Assembly: GCA_946615905.1 (NCBI GenBank)
Contig: CAMOIE010000005.1
Span: 1-64,000, forward strand
DNA: 64,000 bases
Direction of reading: 5' to 3'
Origin: an uncultured Treponema sp.
GTDB taxonomy: Bacteria > Spirochaetota > Spirochaetia > Treponematales > Treponemataceae
In this document: piece by piece, positions 1 to 9,698 of the stretch
Layout of the letters: each line of letters begins with the position of its first letter
Position numbering within the stretch: position 1 is the stretch's first letter
Position numbers and translations under genes: made by a program
Notes under the pieces: model-generated
The model's database searches: none
What the model was told of the DNA's origin: nothing
The model's input: the letters and a program-made list of their open reading frames with translations, nothing else

Positions 1-40
1 AGGGCGGAACAGCCGACCTGCGAAGCAGGGGGCACCCGTT

Positions 41-1492
41 TTACTGATCATTAAACTCACTTACGAGAGCCGAGACCGTAGCCTTGGCGTCGCCGTAAAT
101 CATGACGGTGTTGTCGTTCGTAAAGAGCGGGTTTTCGACTCCGGAGAAGCCGGTTCCCTTTCCGCGCTTCAGGACGAAGACCGTGCGAGCCTTGAAAGCC
201 TCGACAATCGGCATTCCGTAGAGCGGAGAGCTTTCGTCGTTCACCGCGTCCGGGTTCACAACGTCGTTCGCACCGATGACGATTGCAACGTCAACATTCT
301 GCATCTGCGGGTTCATTTCGTCGCTCGTCTTCAACTGCTCATACGGAACATTCGCCTCGGCGAGCAAGACGTTCATGTGGCCAGGCATACGACCTGCGAC
401 CGGGTGAATCGCAAAGTTCACTTCCGCGCCATTCGCCTCAAGCTTGTCGGCAAGTTCCTTGACCGCGTGCTGCGCCTGAGCGACCGCCATTCCGTAGCCA
501 GGGATTACGACGACCTGCTTTGCCGCTTCCAAAATCATGTAGGCATCTTCGACGCTCATCGCCTTCGGCTCTTTTGCAGGGCCTCCGGCAGCCTTTTTCT
601 TTAAGCCACCGAAGCTCTTGAAAAGGAGGCTCGCGAACGTGCGGTTCATCGCCTTACACATAATCAAAGTCAAAATCAATCCAGACGCTCCGACCAAGCA
701 GCCTGAGACGACCAGAACCGTGTTGTTGATTGCAAATCCCGCGAACGCCGCTGCAAGACCTGAGAGAGCGTTCAAGAACGAGATGATGACCGGCATATCG
801 CCGCCGCCAATCGGGATTACCATCGTAAAGCCGAGGAGCAGGAACACCACCGTCGAAGCGATAATCCCGTACTTTTCGATTTCAGCGCAACCGAACGGAT
901 TTTCTTTCGTGAAGAAAGCATACGCGACAATCGCAAGAAGGCCGACCACGCACAAAACTCCGTTCAAAGCGTTCTTCGCGGGAATCACCCAGCCCTTGAA
1001 AGTCATCTTTCCGCTCAATTTTCCCCATGCCACGAGAGAGCCAGTGAAAGCGACCGCGCCAATCGCAATCGTAAGACCGAGGGAAACAGCCGTGAAGTAG
1101 TCGCCTTTTTCCGCCGCAATGTACTGCGTCAAAGCGACGAGCAAAGAAGAAAGACCGCCGAAGCCGTTGAACAGAGCGACAAGCTCAGGCATTCCCGTCA
1201 TCTTTACGACCTTAGACCAAATCGCGCCGATGACAGTTCCAATCAAAACCGCCGCGACAATCCAGCAGTATCCGTTTGAAAGAAGCGGGTTTCCGCCCCA
1301 CGCGTCCGCGCCAGAATTGAACGCGCTCATCACGTCCTTCTGAATCAAGACCGTGACGACCGCAATCAGCATACCGACGGCAGAATACAAGTTTCCCTTG
1401 CGGGCAGTCGCCGTCTTTCCCAAAAGTTTGATTCCCCGAATGAAGAAAATGCAGGAAATCATGTAAAGAATCTTAATCAATACGTCATTCAT
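41..1492 (-). CDS. pntB: NAD(P) transhydrogenase subunit beta
   Basis: 483 aa multi-TM protein with C-terminal NADP-binding domain (VVVIPGYGMAVAQAQHAVKELADKLE...); followed upstream by both PntA parts. Confidence 0.95.
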   Translation of the reverse strand: MNDVLIKILYMISCIFFIRGIKLLGKTATARKGNLYSAVGMLIAVVTVLIQKDVMSAFNSGADAWGGNPLLSNGYCWIVAAVLIGTVIGAIWSKVVKMTGMPELVALFNGFGGLSSLLVALTQYIAAEKGDYFTAVSLGLTIAIGAVAFTGSLVAWGKLSGKMTFKGWVIPAKNALNGVLCVVGLLAIVAYAFFTKENPFGCAEIEKYGIIASTVVFLLLGFTMVIPIGGGDMPVIISFLNALSGLAAAFAGFAINNTVLVVSGCLVGASGLILTLIMCKAMNRTFASLLFKSFGGLKKKAAGGPAKEPKAMSVEDAYMILEAAKQVVVIPGYGMAVAQAQHAVKELADKLEANGAEVNFAIHPVAGRMPGHMNVLLAEANVPYEQLKTSDEMNPQMQNVDVAIVIGANDVVNPDAVNDESSPLYGMPIVEAFKARTVFVLKRGKGTGFSGVENPLFTNDNTVMIYGDAKATVSALVSEFNDQ

Positions 1493-1507
1493 AAAAGTTT
1501 CCTTCCG

Positions 1508-1580
1508 AAACGGTCATTGAGATGAGTCGAAATGACCTTGCAGGTGGTTTCGATAAACTCAACCACCGGTCATTCGTTGC
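1508..1580. repeat. Palindromic intergenic element, two hairpins GGTCATT..AATGACC and GGTGGTT..AACCACC (family B, copy 1)
   Basis: Perfect 7-bp arms 1512-1518/1531-1537 and 1543-1549/1561-1567 with TCGA in the loops; related copy at 45791-45855. Confidence 0.75.
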
Positions 1581-1592
1581 CCAATCGCCGCT

Positions 1593-1886
1593 TTATTTCT
1601 TGTCGTTCTTGTTCTTGAACATGCCCAACATTCGGTCGGTGACCATGTAGCCGCCGATAACGTTGATTGTTGCGAACACAATCGCGAGGAAGCCGAGGAC
1701 AGCCCCCACCTTTCCGCCGATTTTTACGGCAGCCGCAGTGATTGAAATCGCGCCGACCACGGTGATTCCCGAAATGGCGTTCGTACCGCTCATAAGCGGC
1801 GTGTGCAGCTGGCTCGGAACTTTGGCAATCAGCTCAAGTCCCAAAAAAGCCGCAATAACAAAAACAAAAATAAGCATTATGTCCAT
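1593..1886 (-). CDS. pntAB: NAD(P) transhydrogenase subunit alpha part 2 (membrane domain)
   Basis: 97 aa, 3 TM; LELIAKVPSQLHTPLMSGTNAISGI is characteristic. Confidence 0.93.
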   Translation of the reverse strand: MDIMLIFVFVIAAFLGLELIAKVPSQLHTPLMSGTNAISGITVVGAISITAAAVKIGGKVGAVLGFLAIVFATINVIGGYMVTDRMLGMFKNKNDKK

Positions 1887-1907
1887 TTTATTTCTCCTTA
1901 ATTACGC

Positions 1908-1986
1908 GGAAAAATCACAGATTTTTCCGAGACTCGCTCAAAACTCACCTCGTGAGTTTTGCCGGCTTACAGCCGTCGCTCCCTAC
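1908..1986. repeat. Palindromic element, family D copy 1
   Basis: GGAAAAATC-aca-GATTTTTCC, then GAGACTCGCTCAAAACTCAC-ctc-GTGAGTTTTG, then GTCGCTCC; overlaps the pntA stop codon; skeleton shared with 22666-22736. Confidence 0.7.
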
Positions 1987-3110
1987 TTGAATCTCTCGTG
2001 AATAATCTGACCGCCACTTGTGATTAAGCAGCCCTTCATAATCTCGTCGTCCAAGTTGACTTTGAATTCCTTCGCTTCCTTGTCGTAGAAGCCTGCGTGC
2101 GTGAGGAAGGCCGTAATGTTTCCAGAGAACATTTTTGAAGCGTCGTACGGAACCTGGCGTTCGAGCAAATCGCCGGACATAATCGTGACACCGTTTTCGG
2201 TGACGACATCCTCAAAGAGCTTGGAGCCTTCTACGTTTCCGCCTGTGGAGACCGCCATGTCAACGACAATCGAGCCTCTCTGCATTCTGTCGAGGACAGA
2301 CTTTTCTATCAGGCGAGGCGCCTTTCGTCCGAAGACTTTCGCAGTCGTAATCACTATGTTCGCCTTTTCGCAGACCTTCGCCTGAGCTTCCTTCTGCCTT
2401 GCAATCTGCTCCGGGGTCAGTTCCTTCGCGTAGCCCTGGGCAGTCTGTCCCATTTCGCCGAGGTCGATTTTGACAAAGGACGCTCCGAGCGATTTTACCT
2501 GCTCCTCGACGACCGGTCGCGTGTCAAAAGCGTCAACCCTGGCTCCCAAGCGTTTTGCCGTTGCGATTGCCTGCAAGCCCGCAACACCGACTCCGATGAC
2601 AAAAACGCGGGCTGGGTTGATTGTTCCCGCAGGTGTTACCATCATCGGCAAGATTTTCGGGAGTTTTGCCGCCGCGTTGATTACGGCAGTGTATCCTGCA
2701 AGAGAAGTCTGGGAGGACTGAACGTCCATCTTCTGGGCAAGAGTGGTTCTGGGAATCATTTCCAAAGAAACCGCCTGGATTTTTCTTGCGGCGAAGTCAT
2801 TTAAAAGATCTTTTTCGTTGAATGGGTCAAGATAGGAAATATGGACGGCGTTTTCCGCAATACCGTCAAGGCTCTGCGGCTTCATGACGCGGGCGATAAT
2901 TTCTGCGCCAGCCAAAGCTGATTTTTCGTCAGCCGTGATTTTCGCCCCGGCCGCCTCGTAGCTCTTGTCGTCAAAACCGGATTTTTCACCGGCACCGGAA
3001 ACGACCGTAACCTCAAAGCCGAGTCCGGTCAGTTTTTTAATGTCGTCAGGAATAAGGGCGACACGGGTCTCGCGCTCATCGTATTCCTTGCACACCAAGA
3101 TTTTTTTCAT
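1983..3110 (-). CDS. pntAA: NAD(P) transhydrogenase subunit alpha part 1
   Basis: 375 aa; AlaDh/PNT-like N- and C-terminal domains (VFVIGVGVAGLQAIATAKRLGARVDAFDTRP). Confidence 0.95.
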   Translation of the reverse strand: MKKILVCKEYDERETRVALIPDDIKKLTGLGFEVTVVSGAGEKSGFDDKSYEAAGAKITADEKSALAGAEIIARVMKPQSLDGIAENAVHISYLDPFNEKDLLNDFAARKIQAVSLEMIPRTTLAQKMDVQSSQTSLAGYTAVINAAAKLPKILPMMVTPAGTINPARVFVIGVGVAGLQAIATAKRLGARVDAFDTRPVVEEQVKSLGASFVKIDLGEMGQTAQGYAKELTPEQIARQKEAQAKVCEKANIVITTAKVFGRKAPRLIEKSVLDRMQRGSIVVDMAVSTGGNVEGSKLFEDVVTENGVTIMSGDLLERQVPYDASKMFSGNITAFLTHAGFYDKEAKEFKVNLDDEIMKGCLITSGGQIIHERFK

Positions 3111-3249
3111 TATAAAAAAAGCCTCCTAATTTAAGAGTCAAAATTGCCCTTAAATTATAAGGCTGTTTTTAGGATTTATCAAATTTTTGATTTGAAAGGG
3201 GGATTTTTCGGGCAAGCTGAAAACTTTTCCTATTCCCTCATCAACAAGA

Positions 3250-4728
3250 CTACAAAATATACCGGCTCAAATCTTGGTCCTGGGCAACGCCGACAAGTTT
3301 TTCGTCCACGAACTTGGAGTCAATCGTGACGGTCTCGCCGGAATGCTCGTCCGCGTCAAATGAAACGTCCTCAAGGACTTTTTCCATAATCGTGTGCAGG
3401 CGGCGTGCTCCGATGTTCTCGCTTTTTGAATTGACTTCCTCTGCAAGAGTGGACATGCGGTCAATCGCGTCTTCCGTAAATGAGATTTTGACATCTTCCG
3501 TCTCAAGCAGGGCTGTGTACTGTTTTGTCAGGGCGTTTTTCGGCTCTGTCAGGATTCTCTTGAAGTCATCCTTTGAAAGTGACTCAAGCTCCACACGGAG
3601 GGGGAAGCGTCCCTGCAATTCAGGAATCAGGTCACTTGGGGCAGAAAGGCTGAAAGCTCCCGCCGCGATAAAGAGAATGTGGGTCGTATCCACAACCCCG
3701 TATTTTGTGTTGACCTTGGAGCCTTCGACAATCGGAAGAATGTCACGCTGGACACCCTCGCGGCTGACGTCCTGTCCATGAGCCTCGCCCTTTGTCGCGA
3801 TTTTGTCAATCTCATCGATAAAAATGATTCCAGACTGCTCTACCCTGTTTTTTGCGATGTCTGCAACCTTGTCCATGTCAACCATGGAGTCCAAAGTCTC
3901 CTCGGTCAAAATTTTGCGGGCTTCTTTCACCGATACAAAGCGTTTTTTGTTGCGGCCGCCTGAGAGCATGTTGGCGATGTCCTGCATTCCTGCCTGCAAG
4001 TCGTCCATGGAGCCTCCGGCGATAATCTCCATGCTAGGCATTCTGGGCGCGCGACGGACGGTAATCTCAACCTCACGGTCCTCAAGTTTTCCATCGCGGA
4101 GCATCTGGCGGAATTTTTCGCGGGTCGCGCTCATCGAAGAGTCAGCTTTTCTCTCAGCGGATTTCGCCTCCCCGTCAATTCTCGCGGCCTCGGCCATAGC
4201 CTCCGGCGTGAAAATGGAGCCGAGCTGAATCACAGACCCGTCAGCGGGAAGAGCCTTCACATCTTGCGAAGCCTCTTCCTTTTTCTCAGTCTTTTCACCG
4301 GAGCCGGGAAGAAGCAAGTCAAGGAGTTTTTCCTCGACTTTCGGGGCGCATTTTTCCTTGAGATTTTCTTCCATCTCGTTTTTGACGTTGTTAAAGCCCA
4401 CTGCCATCAGGTCGCGGACCATAGACTCAACGTCGCGGCCGACATAGCCGACTTCCGTGTATTTTGTCGCCTCAACCTTCAAAAAAGGCGCGTTGACCAA
4501 TTTCGCAAGGCGGCGGGCAATCTCGGTTTTTCCGACACCGGTGGGGCCTATCATCAGAATGTTTTTCGGGGCAACCTCATCGCGGATATTTTCATCCAAG
4601 TGTGAACGTCTCTCACGGTTACGGAGGGCGATTGCGACAGCTTTTTTCGCTTTTTTCTGGCCGATTATATACTGGTCGAGTTTTTCGACGATTTCTTTAG
4701 GGGTGAGTCCGGTCAACTTGCTCATCAC
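3250..4728 (-). CDS. hslU: ATP-dependent protease ATPase subunit HslU
   Basis: [22 protein letters not shown] Walker [12 protein letters not shown] Walker B; C-terminal DLSRYIL; adjacent to hslV. Confidence 0.98.
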   Translation of the reverse strand: MMSKLTGLTPKEIVEKLDQYIIGQKKAKKAVAIALRNRERRSHLDENIRDEVAPKNILMIGPTGVGKTEIARRLAKLVNAPFLKVEATKYTEVGYVGRDVESMVRDLMAVGFNNVKNEMEENLKEKCAPKVEEKLLDLLLPGSGEKTEKKEEASQDVKALPADGSVIQLGSIFTPEAMAEAARIDGEAKSAERKADSSMSATREKFRQMLRDGKLEDREVEITVRRAPRMPSMEIIAGGSMDDLQAGMQDIANMLSGGRNKKRFVSVKEARKILTEETLDSMVDMDKVADIAKNRVEQSGIIFIDEIDKIATKGEAHGQDVSREGVQRDILPIVEGSKVNTKYGVVDTTHILFIAAGAFSLSAPSDLIPELQGRFPLRVELESLSKDDFKRILTEPKNALTKQYTALLETEDVKISFTEDAIDRMSTLAEEVNSKSENIGARRLHTIMEKVLEDVSFDADEHSGETVTIDSKFVDEKLVGVAQDQDLSRYIL

Positions 4729-5282
4729 ACTTCCTCCAGGGTAACAGAGTCGTTCGTATATATGCAGATTTTCCCCGCGATTTCAAGGGATTTTTTTGCG
4801 ATTTCAGAGGCGGGCATGTCGCTTGAGTCAAGATAAGCGAGGGCTGCAGAATAAGCGTAGTTTCCGCCAGAACCGATTGCGCACACATCGTTCTCAGGCT
4901 CTATGACGTTCCCGTCACCGGAAATCAAGAGAATCTTGCTCGCGTCGGCCACCAAAAGCATGGCCTCAAGTTTTTGAAGAGAACGTTCTGTCCTCCAGAG
5001 CTTTGCAAGTTCAACGGCAGAGCGCAACAAGTCTCCGTTGAAAGACTTTAATTTTTCTTCAAATTTATCAAAAAGTGTGAACGCGTCGGCCACGGAACCG
5101 GCAAAACCAGTCAGCACCTTGCCGTTGTAAATCTTGCGGACCTTGCGGGCGTTTCCCTTGACGACGGTGTTTCCCGCCGTAACCTGACCGTCACCTGCCA
5201 TGGCGACCTTTCCGTTTCTGCGCACTGCGATTACAGTCGTCGAACGGATTTTCGGAAATTCAGAATCTTCAAAATTGCTCAT
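4725..5282 (-). CDS. hslV: ATP-dependent protease subunit HslV
   Basis: [40 protein letters not shown]; 4-bp overlap with hslU. Confidence 0.98.
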   Translation of the reverse strand: MSNFEDSEFPKIRSTTVIAVRRNGKVAMAGDGQVTAGNTVVKGNARKVRKIYNGKVLTGFAGSVADAFTLFDKFEEKLKSFNGDLLRSAVELAKLWRTERSLQKLEAMLLVADASKILLISGDGNVIEPENDVCAIGSGGNYAYSAALAYLDSSDMPASEIAKKSLEIAGKICIYTNDSVTLEEV

Positions 5283-5324
5283 GCTATGAATATAATGAAT
5301 TTATTGCAAATAGGCAAAATTTTT

Positions 5325-5487
5325 CGGGCGGCCCCGCAAGCATTCGCTTGCGGTCACGCTTTCCAGTGTTCCGCGCTAGCCGCGCTGCATTCGCGACAAA
5401 AAAGTCTTCAGGACTTTTTTGTCTGACTCAAAACAGTCAGGCTGTTTTGAGTCGAACGGCTACGCCGCACTTCCAATCGTTGCCGCG
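5325..5487 (+). repeat. Palindromic intergenic element, family A copy 1 (composite with two extra hairpins)
   Basis: CGGGCGGC..CCGCAAGC-attc-GCTTGCGG..CACGCTTTCC..GACAAAAAAGTC-ttcag-GACTTTTTTGTC..GACTCAAAACAG-tcagg-CTGTTTTGAGTC..CCAATCGTTGCCGCG. Confidence 0.8.
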
Positions 5488-5509
5488 TCCGCAAGGCATG
5501 ACTTTCAGC

Positions 5510-6337
5510 TCAAAAATCGACAATCAACTCTATCGGAGCGTGATCCTGTCTCTGGCCGGAATCAAGCATTTTAGAAAGACTAACCTTTTCCTTCAATGAC
5601 TCCGAAACAAGGAAATAGTCGATTCTCCAGCCGGAATTGTTTATCTTGCTGGTCTTAATTCTTTGCGCCCACCAAGAGTAAACTGACTTCACGTCTCCGT
5701 TTAAAAGGCGGAAAGTGTCAACAAAGCCAGAATCCAAGATGCGGGTAAAATCATTCCTCTCCTCGTCCGTAAAGCCCGCTGAAAAATGGTTTGAGTCAGG
5801 ATTCGCCAAATCAATTTCTTTATGGGCAACGTTAAAGTCACCGGAAGCTATTACAGGCTTTTTTGTGGCAAGGCTTTTTAGATATTCCGTATATTTTGAA
5901 TCCCAAACCTGCCGGTCAGAAAGGCGTTTGAGTCCGTCCCCGGAATTCGGGGTGTAAACCTGGGTGTAGAAAAATTCAGGGGCCTCAAGTGTGACGATTC
6001 TGCCCTCAAAATCCATAGTGTCAGGGGCGCCAATCTGTGGGAAGTCAACCTCAACCTGAAGATTTTTTTTGTACAGGGTCATCGTTCCGGCGTAGCCCTT
6101 TTTGGCAGGCTCCCTGGAAGAAACAAAGGCAAAGTCGTAGTCAGGAAAAAAAGAAAGAAGTTTTTCCTGTTGGGCGGAGTTCATTCCATCGGCTGGGAGT
6201 TTCGTTTCCTGCAAGCCGATAAAGTCAGGATTTTCATCGGCAATAGTTTTTAAGACGGCGCGGGAAAGGTCTGATCTGGGAGATGTTCCAGTCAGGGCGG
6301 CATTTAAAGAATCGATATTCCAGGAAATAAATTTCAT
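5510..6337 (-). CDS. Exodeoxyribonuclease III / AP endonuclease family
   Basis: MKFISWNIDSLNAAL...FIGLQETKL...GDFNVAHKEIDL...RIDYFLVS...DHAPI. Start moved from the ORF-track 6379 to the Met at the conserved N-terminus. Confidence 0.92.
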   Translation of the reverse strand: MKFISWNIDSLNAALTGTSPRSDLSRAVLKTIADENPDFIGLQETKLPADGMNSAQQEKLLSFFPDYDFAFVSSREPAKKGYAGTMTLYKKNLQVEVDFPQIGAPDTMDFEGRIVTLEAPEFFYTQVYTPNSGDGLKRLSDRQVWDSKYTEYLKSLATKKPVIASGDFNVAHKEIDLANPDSNHFSAGFTDEERNDFTRILDSGFVDTFRLLNGDVKSVYSWWAQRIKTSKINNSGWRIDYFLVSESLKEKVSLSKMLDSGQRQDHAPIELIVDF

Positions 6338-6393
6338 GCCTTGAATTCTATAAATGCCTTGTACATTGTCAACCGGCAATTTATAATTAGCAC

Positions 6394-7605
6394 ATGAAAG
6401 GTTCTTTTTCCAAAAATTTCAAAATCTCCTCATCATTCAAGCAGTTTTTCTTCACAGTAGCGATTTTCGGCCTTGGCTACGGACTTTACAAGGGCATCCT
6501 CGACAACTACCTCGCTGAAGTCGCCTCGATGACCCAGTTTGACAAGGGCGTCTCCGAGTTCTTCCGCGAGATTCCAGGTCTTCTACTGGTCTTCGTCCTT
6601 GCGATTTTCTACATGTTCTCCGCTGAAAAGCTCTACAAGGCGGCCGCCCTCCTGATGATGGCAGGAATGCTTATGCAGACTTTCGTTCCGGCCAACAAAA
6701 TCCTCGTGATAATGGCGATTTTCATCTATTCTCTGGGCGAGCATATTCAGCTCGGAATGCGGACGACACTGGCTCTTGAGTATTCGGCGGAAGGCAAGAG
6801 CGGAAACTCACTTGGCTGGATGAACTCGATGTACCAGGCGGGAAACCTGATCGGCTTTCTTGCGGTAATCGCGATTTTCTCCCTTGGAATTTTGCTTCCA
6901 GGGGCTGAGTCCTACAAGAAAATCTTTTTCATATCCTTTATTCTCTTTGGACTCGGCGCAATCGCATCCCTGACGATAAGGGGAAAGTCCATCCCCGATA
7001 AAACAAAGTCCCGCTTTTACTTCCGGAAGAAATTCACGAAATACTACATGCTCGAAGTCTTTTACGGGGCGCGCAAGCAGGTTTTCTTTACGTTCGGCCC
7101 CTATGTGCTGATTCTTTTCTACGGGGCGAAGGCCTCCACAATTTCGATTCTCTTCGCCCTCAGCGCAATCTCAAGTTTTATCCTCTCCCCTATGATTGGC
7201 CGCCTGATTGACAGAATCGGCTACAAAATAGTGATGATTTCCGACACCCTGATTCTGGTAGTCGTCTGCTTTTTCTACGGATTTGCCCACCACATATTTC
7301 CTCGCGACATCGCCTTTATCGTATGCTCGGCGAACTACGTTCTTGACGCGATAATCTCACTAGCATCGATGGCTTCCTCTGTCTACGTTCAGGACTTGGC
7401 GGATTCAAAGGAAGAGGCGCGCGCGACAATCTCAACAGGAATTTCCGTAAACCACCTGATCACAATTTTCATAGCCCTTTTCGGCGGCTGGATTTGGACA
7501 GTCCTCGGAATCGAGACCCTTTTCATAATCTCCGCGATTCTCGGACTCTGCAACTCCGCATACGCCGCCACGATCAAGAGCAAAAATATTGGAGAAAGAA
7601 AATGA
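6394..7605 (+). CDS. MFS transporter
   Basis: 403 aa, about 12 hydrophobic segments; SPMIGRLIDRIGYKIVMI loop. Confidence 0.85.
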   Translation: MKGSFSKNFKISSSFKQFFFTVAIFGLGYGLYKGILDNYLAEVASMTQFDKGVSEFFREIPGLLLVFVLAIFYMFSAEKLYKAAALLMMAGMLMQTFVPANKILVIMAIFIYSLGEHIQLGMRTTLALEYSAEGKSGNSLGWMNSMYQAGNLIGFLAVIAIFSLGILLPGAESYKKIFFISFILFGLGAIASLTIRGKSIPDKTKSRFYFRKKFTKYYMLEVFYGARKQVFFTFGPYVLILFYGAKASTISILFALSAISSFILSPMIGRLIDRIGYKIVMISDTLILVVVCFFYGFAHHIFPRDIAFIVCSANYVLDAIISLASMASSVYVQDLADSKEEARATISTGISVNHLITIFIALFGGWIWTVLGIETLFIISAILGLCNSAYAATIKSKNIGERK

Positions 7606-8471
7606 AAAAATCGGAGTTAATTTTTACAAGCCTTATTATTTCTCTCGTGTTTCTATCCTGCGCGACTTCCAGAAATCCACAGGAAAAAAATCCTGCCCCC
7701 GTGTATTTATATACAGATAAAGATATAAAGGATAAGACCAGTAAAGGCATTAATATTTACGAATTCGCCTCTTTCAACCCCATCCAAAACCAGGAGGACG
7801 GATCATACAAAGAAGCCGCAGTGTTTGTCGGGACAACAGAATCTATTATGAAGAGAAAGTATTTTCCATACACGGTCTCATTTTGCATCATAAGCAGGGA
7901 TTCAAACGGAAAACCTGCAAGTCCCAATGTCGAGCGGGCATGCTTCGTTCACGACAAGAGCGAGGCAAAAAAAGTCTTTGAAGAAATGAAGGCACATGCA
8001 AATTCAAATCTGACAGGCGATGGATTTCAATATTACGGCTACGACTACAATGTAAATTTTTTGATGAGCAACAGGCCTCTCAGACGCAGAATTGAATATT
8101 CTTACGGGCGTTACTACACCGATGCTGATGTTCTTTACGAGGGCATCGATTCAAAGGGCTTTCTGGTGAAAATCTACGAGGACAAGTATCTTGAAAGCGA
8201 ATACCTGCCTGACGGAAGCCACAAGCATTATTATCTTTCTGTCTTCAGCCAGAATAACAAGTCTTACCCATACGTGGTTGTTTACGGAATCATTACAAGA
8301 GACAGCAATGGGCGGGAATTTACCGACATGCGGTCGGTAAACTGTAGAACTAAAGCCCAAGCTCATATCGTTGCCCGTAAAATAGTCCACAACTACAAAA
8401 AAGACATCGCCCCCGGCAAAGTCACGCAAACCTACCGCAAAGACTACGATTTTGACACGTTGATGAAGTAA
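7602..8471 (+). CDS. Hypothetical lipoprotein
   Basis: MKKSELIFTSLIISLVFLSCATS lipobox; ATGA overlap with the MFS stop, so the ORF-track start 7494 is rejected. Confidence 0.75.
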   Translation: MKKSELIFTSLIISLVFLSCATSRNPQEKNPAPVYLYTDKDIKDKTSKGINIYEFASFNPIQNQEDGSYKEAAVFVGTTESIMKRKYFPYTVSFCIISRDSNGKPASPNVERACFVHDKSEAKKVFEEMKAHANSNLTGDGFQYYGYDYNVNFLMSNRPLRRRIEYSYGRYYTDADVLYEGIDSKGFLVKIYEDKYLESEYLPDGSHKHYYLSVFSQNNKSYPYVVVYGIITRDSNGREFTDMRSVNCRTKAQAHIVARKIVHNYKKDIAPGKVTQTYRKDYDFDTLMK

Positions 8472-8513
8472 AAAAAGAAACCGCTGAGCCATCCGCATGT
8501 AGACGGGGAAAAA

Positions 8514-8647
8514 GCCACGCGGATTGATTCGCCGCTACGCGGCTCACGCCCCTCGATGCAAGCCCCCATTCAAGAACGCCCCCTTCATCGAAGCAAGTCA
8601 TTCACAAAAAAAAGCGAAGGTCGTAGACCTGAGCCAATCCGCGTGGC
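8514..8647. repeat. 134-bp MITE-like element with 13-bp perfect terminal inverted repeats
   Basis: GCCACGCGGATTG (8514-8526) and CAATCCGCGTGGC (8635-8647); internal hairpins GCCGCTACGCGGC and AGGTCGTAGACCT. Confidence 0.75.
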
Positions 8648-8663
8648 AAAAAATCCGTCATTC

Positions 8664-9698
8664 TTATTTTCCCGCCTTCCAGTCACGGAGGCGCTTGAGA
8701 GTGTCCTCTCCGTAAATCGTTGTGAAAACGTCCATGACCCCGGCGGTTGCTTTCTCGAATTCCTTCAAGTCAGGCGTGTTGATTTTCATTCCGGCCTCCT
8801 TGAGTTTTGAGACGTATGAGTCGGTCTGTTCTTTCACGAGATTGCGGTCAAGTTCCTGAGCCTTGATAGCGGCATCCCGGATGATTTTCTTGTCCGCATC
8901 GCTGAACATGTCCCAAAGATCCTTGCGGATTACGAGGGGCATCGCGTCGTAGCTGTGGTTGGTCACTGAAAGGTAATTCTGCACTTCCCAAAATTTATTG
9001 TTGTAAATAATCGGAATCGGGTTTTCCTGGGAGTCAAAAAGACCGTCTTTAAGAGCTTTTTTAAGTTCGGTAAATGCGTATGGCTTTGGGTTCGCCCCCA
9101 AGGCTGACATTGTTTCCATGACAATCTGGTTCTCGGGGGTACGGATATTCAGCCCTTTCATGTCGGCGACAGACTTTACAGGGCGATTTGTCGTCGTAAC
9201 ACAGCGAAAGCCGTTGTCAAAATGCGAGAGCACGACTATTCCGTATTCTTCGAGAGTCTTGTTCACTTCAGCAACAAGGTCTCCGTCCATAAAGCGCCAG
9301 GCCTCGTCAAAATCGGAGAAAAGGAATGGAAGAGCCGAAATTCCGAGTTTGGTTGCGTAAATCGCGAAATTTCCCGCACTTGAGACTGTCATGTCAACGC
9401 TGCCATCAATCACGCCTTTGATAAGCTCGCTGTCGCTTCCAAGTTCCCCATCGGGATGAATCTCAATATGGATTCTTCCGTCCGAGTTTTTCTCGACTTC
9501 TTCTTTGAACAGCACTGACGCAACTCCGCGAGGGTCGCTGATATTTGTCGAAAAGCCCAGGGAAATAGTCGCCTTCTGGGCAGCTTCCGACTCTGCCCCG
9601 GACGCAGAGACCGTGTCAACGCTCTTTTTCTTGCAGGCTGAAAAGAGGCTTATGGCTGCAATCGCCGCAAAAATAACAGGAATGAATTTCTTACTCAT
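8664..9698 (-). CDS. TRAP transporter substrate-binding protein, DctP family lipoprotein
   Basis: LFSACKK lipobox; LGFSTNISDPRGVASVLFKEEVEKNSDGRIHIEIHPDGELGSDSELIKGV and MKGLNIRTPENQIVMETMSALGANPKPYAFTEL. Confidence 0.93.
   Translation of the reverse strand: MSKKFIPVIFAAIAAISLFSACKKKSVDTVSASGAESEAAQKATISLGFSTNISDPRGVASVLFKEEVEKNSDGRIHIEIHPDGELGSDSELIKGVIDGSVDMTVSSAGNFAIYATKLGISALPFLFSDFDEAWRFMDGDLVAEVNKTLEEYGIVVLSHFDNGFRCVTTTNRPVKSVADMKGLNIRTPENQIVMETMSALGANPKPYAFTELKKALKDGLFDSQENPIPIIYNNKFWEVQNYLSVTNHSYDAMPLVIRKDLWDMFSDADKKIIRDAAIKAQELDRNLVKEQTDSYVSKLKEAGMKINTPDLKEFEKATAGVMDVFTTIYGEDTLKRLRDWKAGK

Noticed and set aside
618-1100. Plus-strand ORF of 160 aa opposite pntB
   Set aside because: Shadow ORF antisense to a confidently assigned gene; low-complexity composition and no RBS.
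3314-4228. Plus-strand ORFs (155, 94 and 141 aa) opposite hslU
   Set aside because: Antisense frames of hslU; Ser/Arg-rich shadow translation.
5325-5487. Possible CRISPR or IS remnant
   Set aside because: No regularly spaced direct repeats, no transposase fragment; the structure is stacked inverted repeats shared with other intergenic sites.
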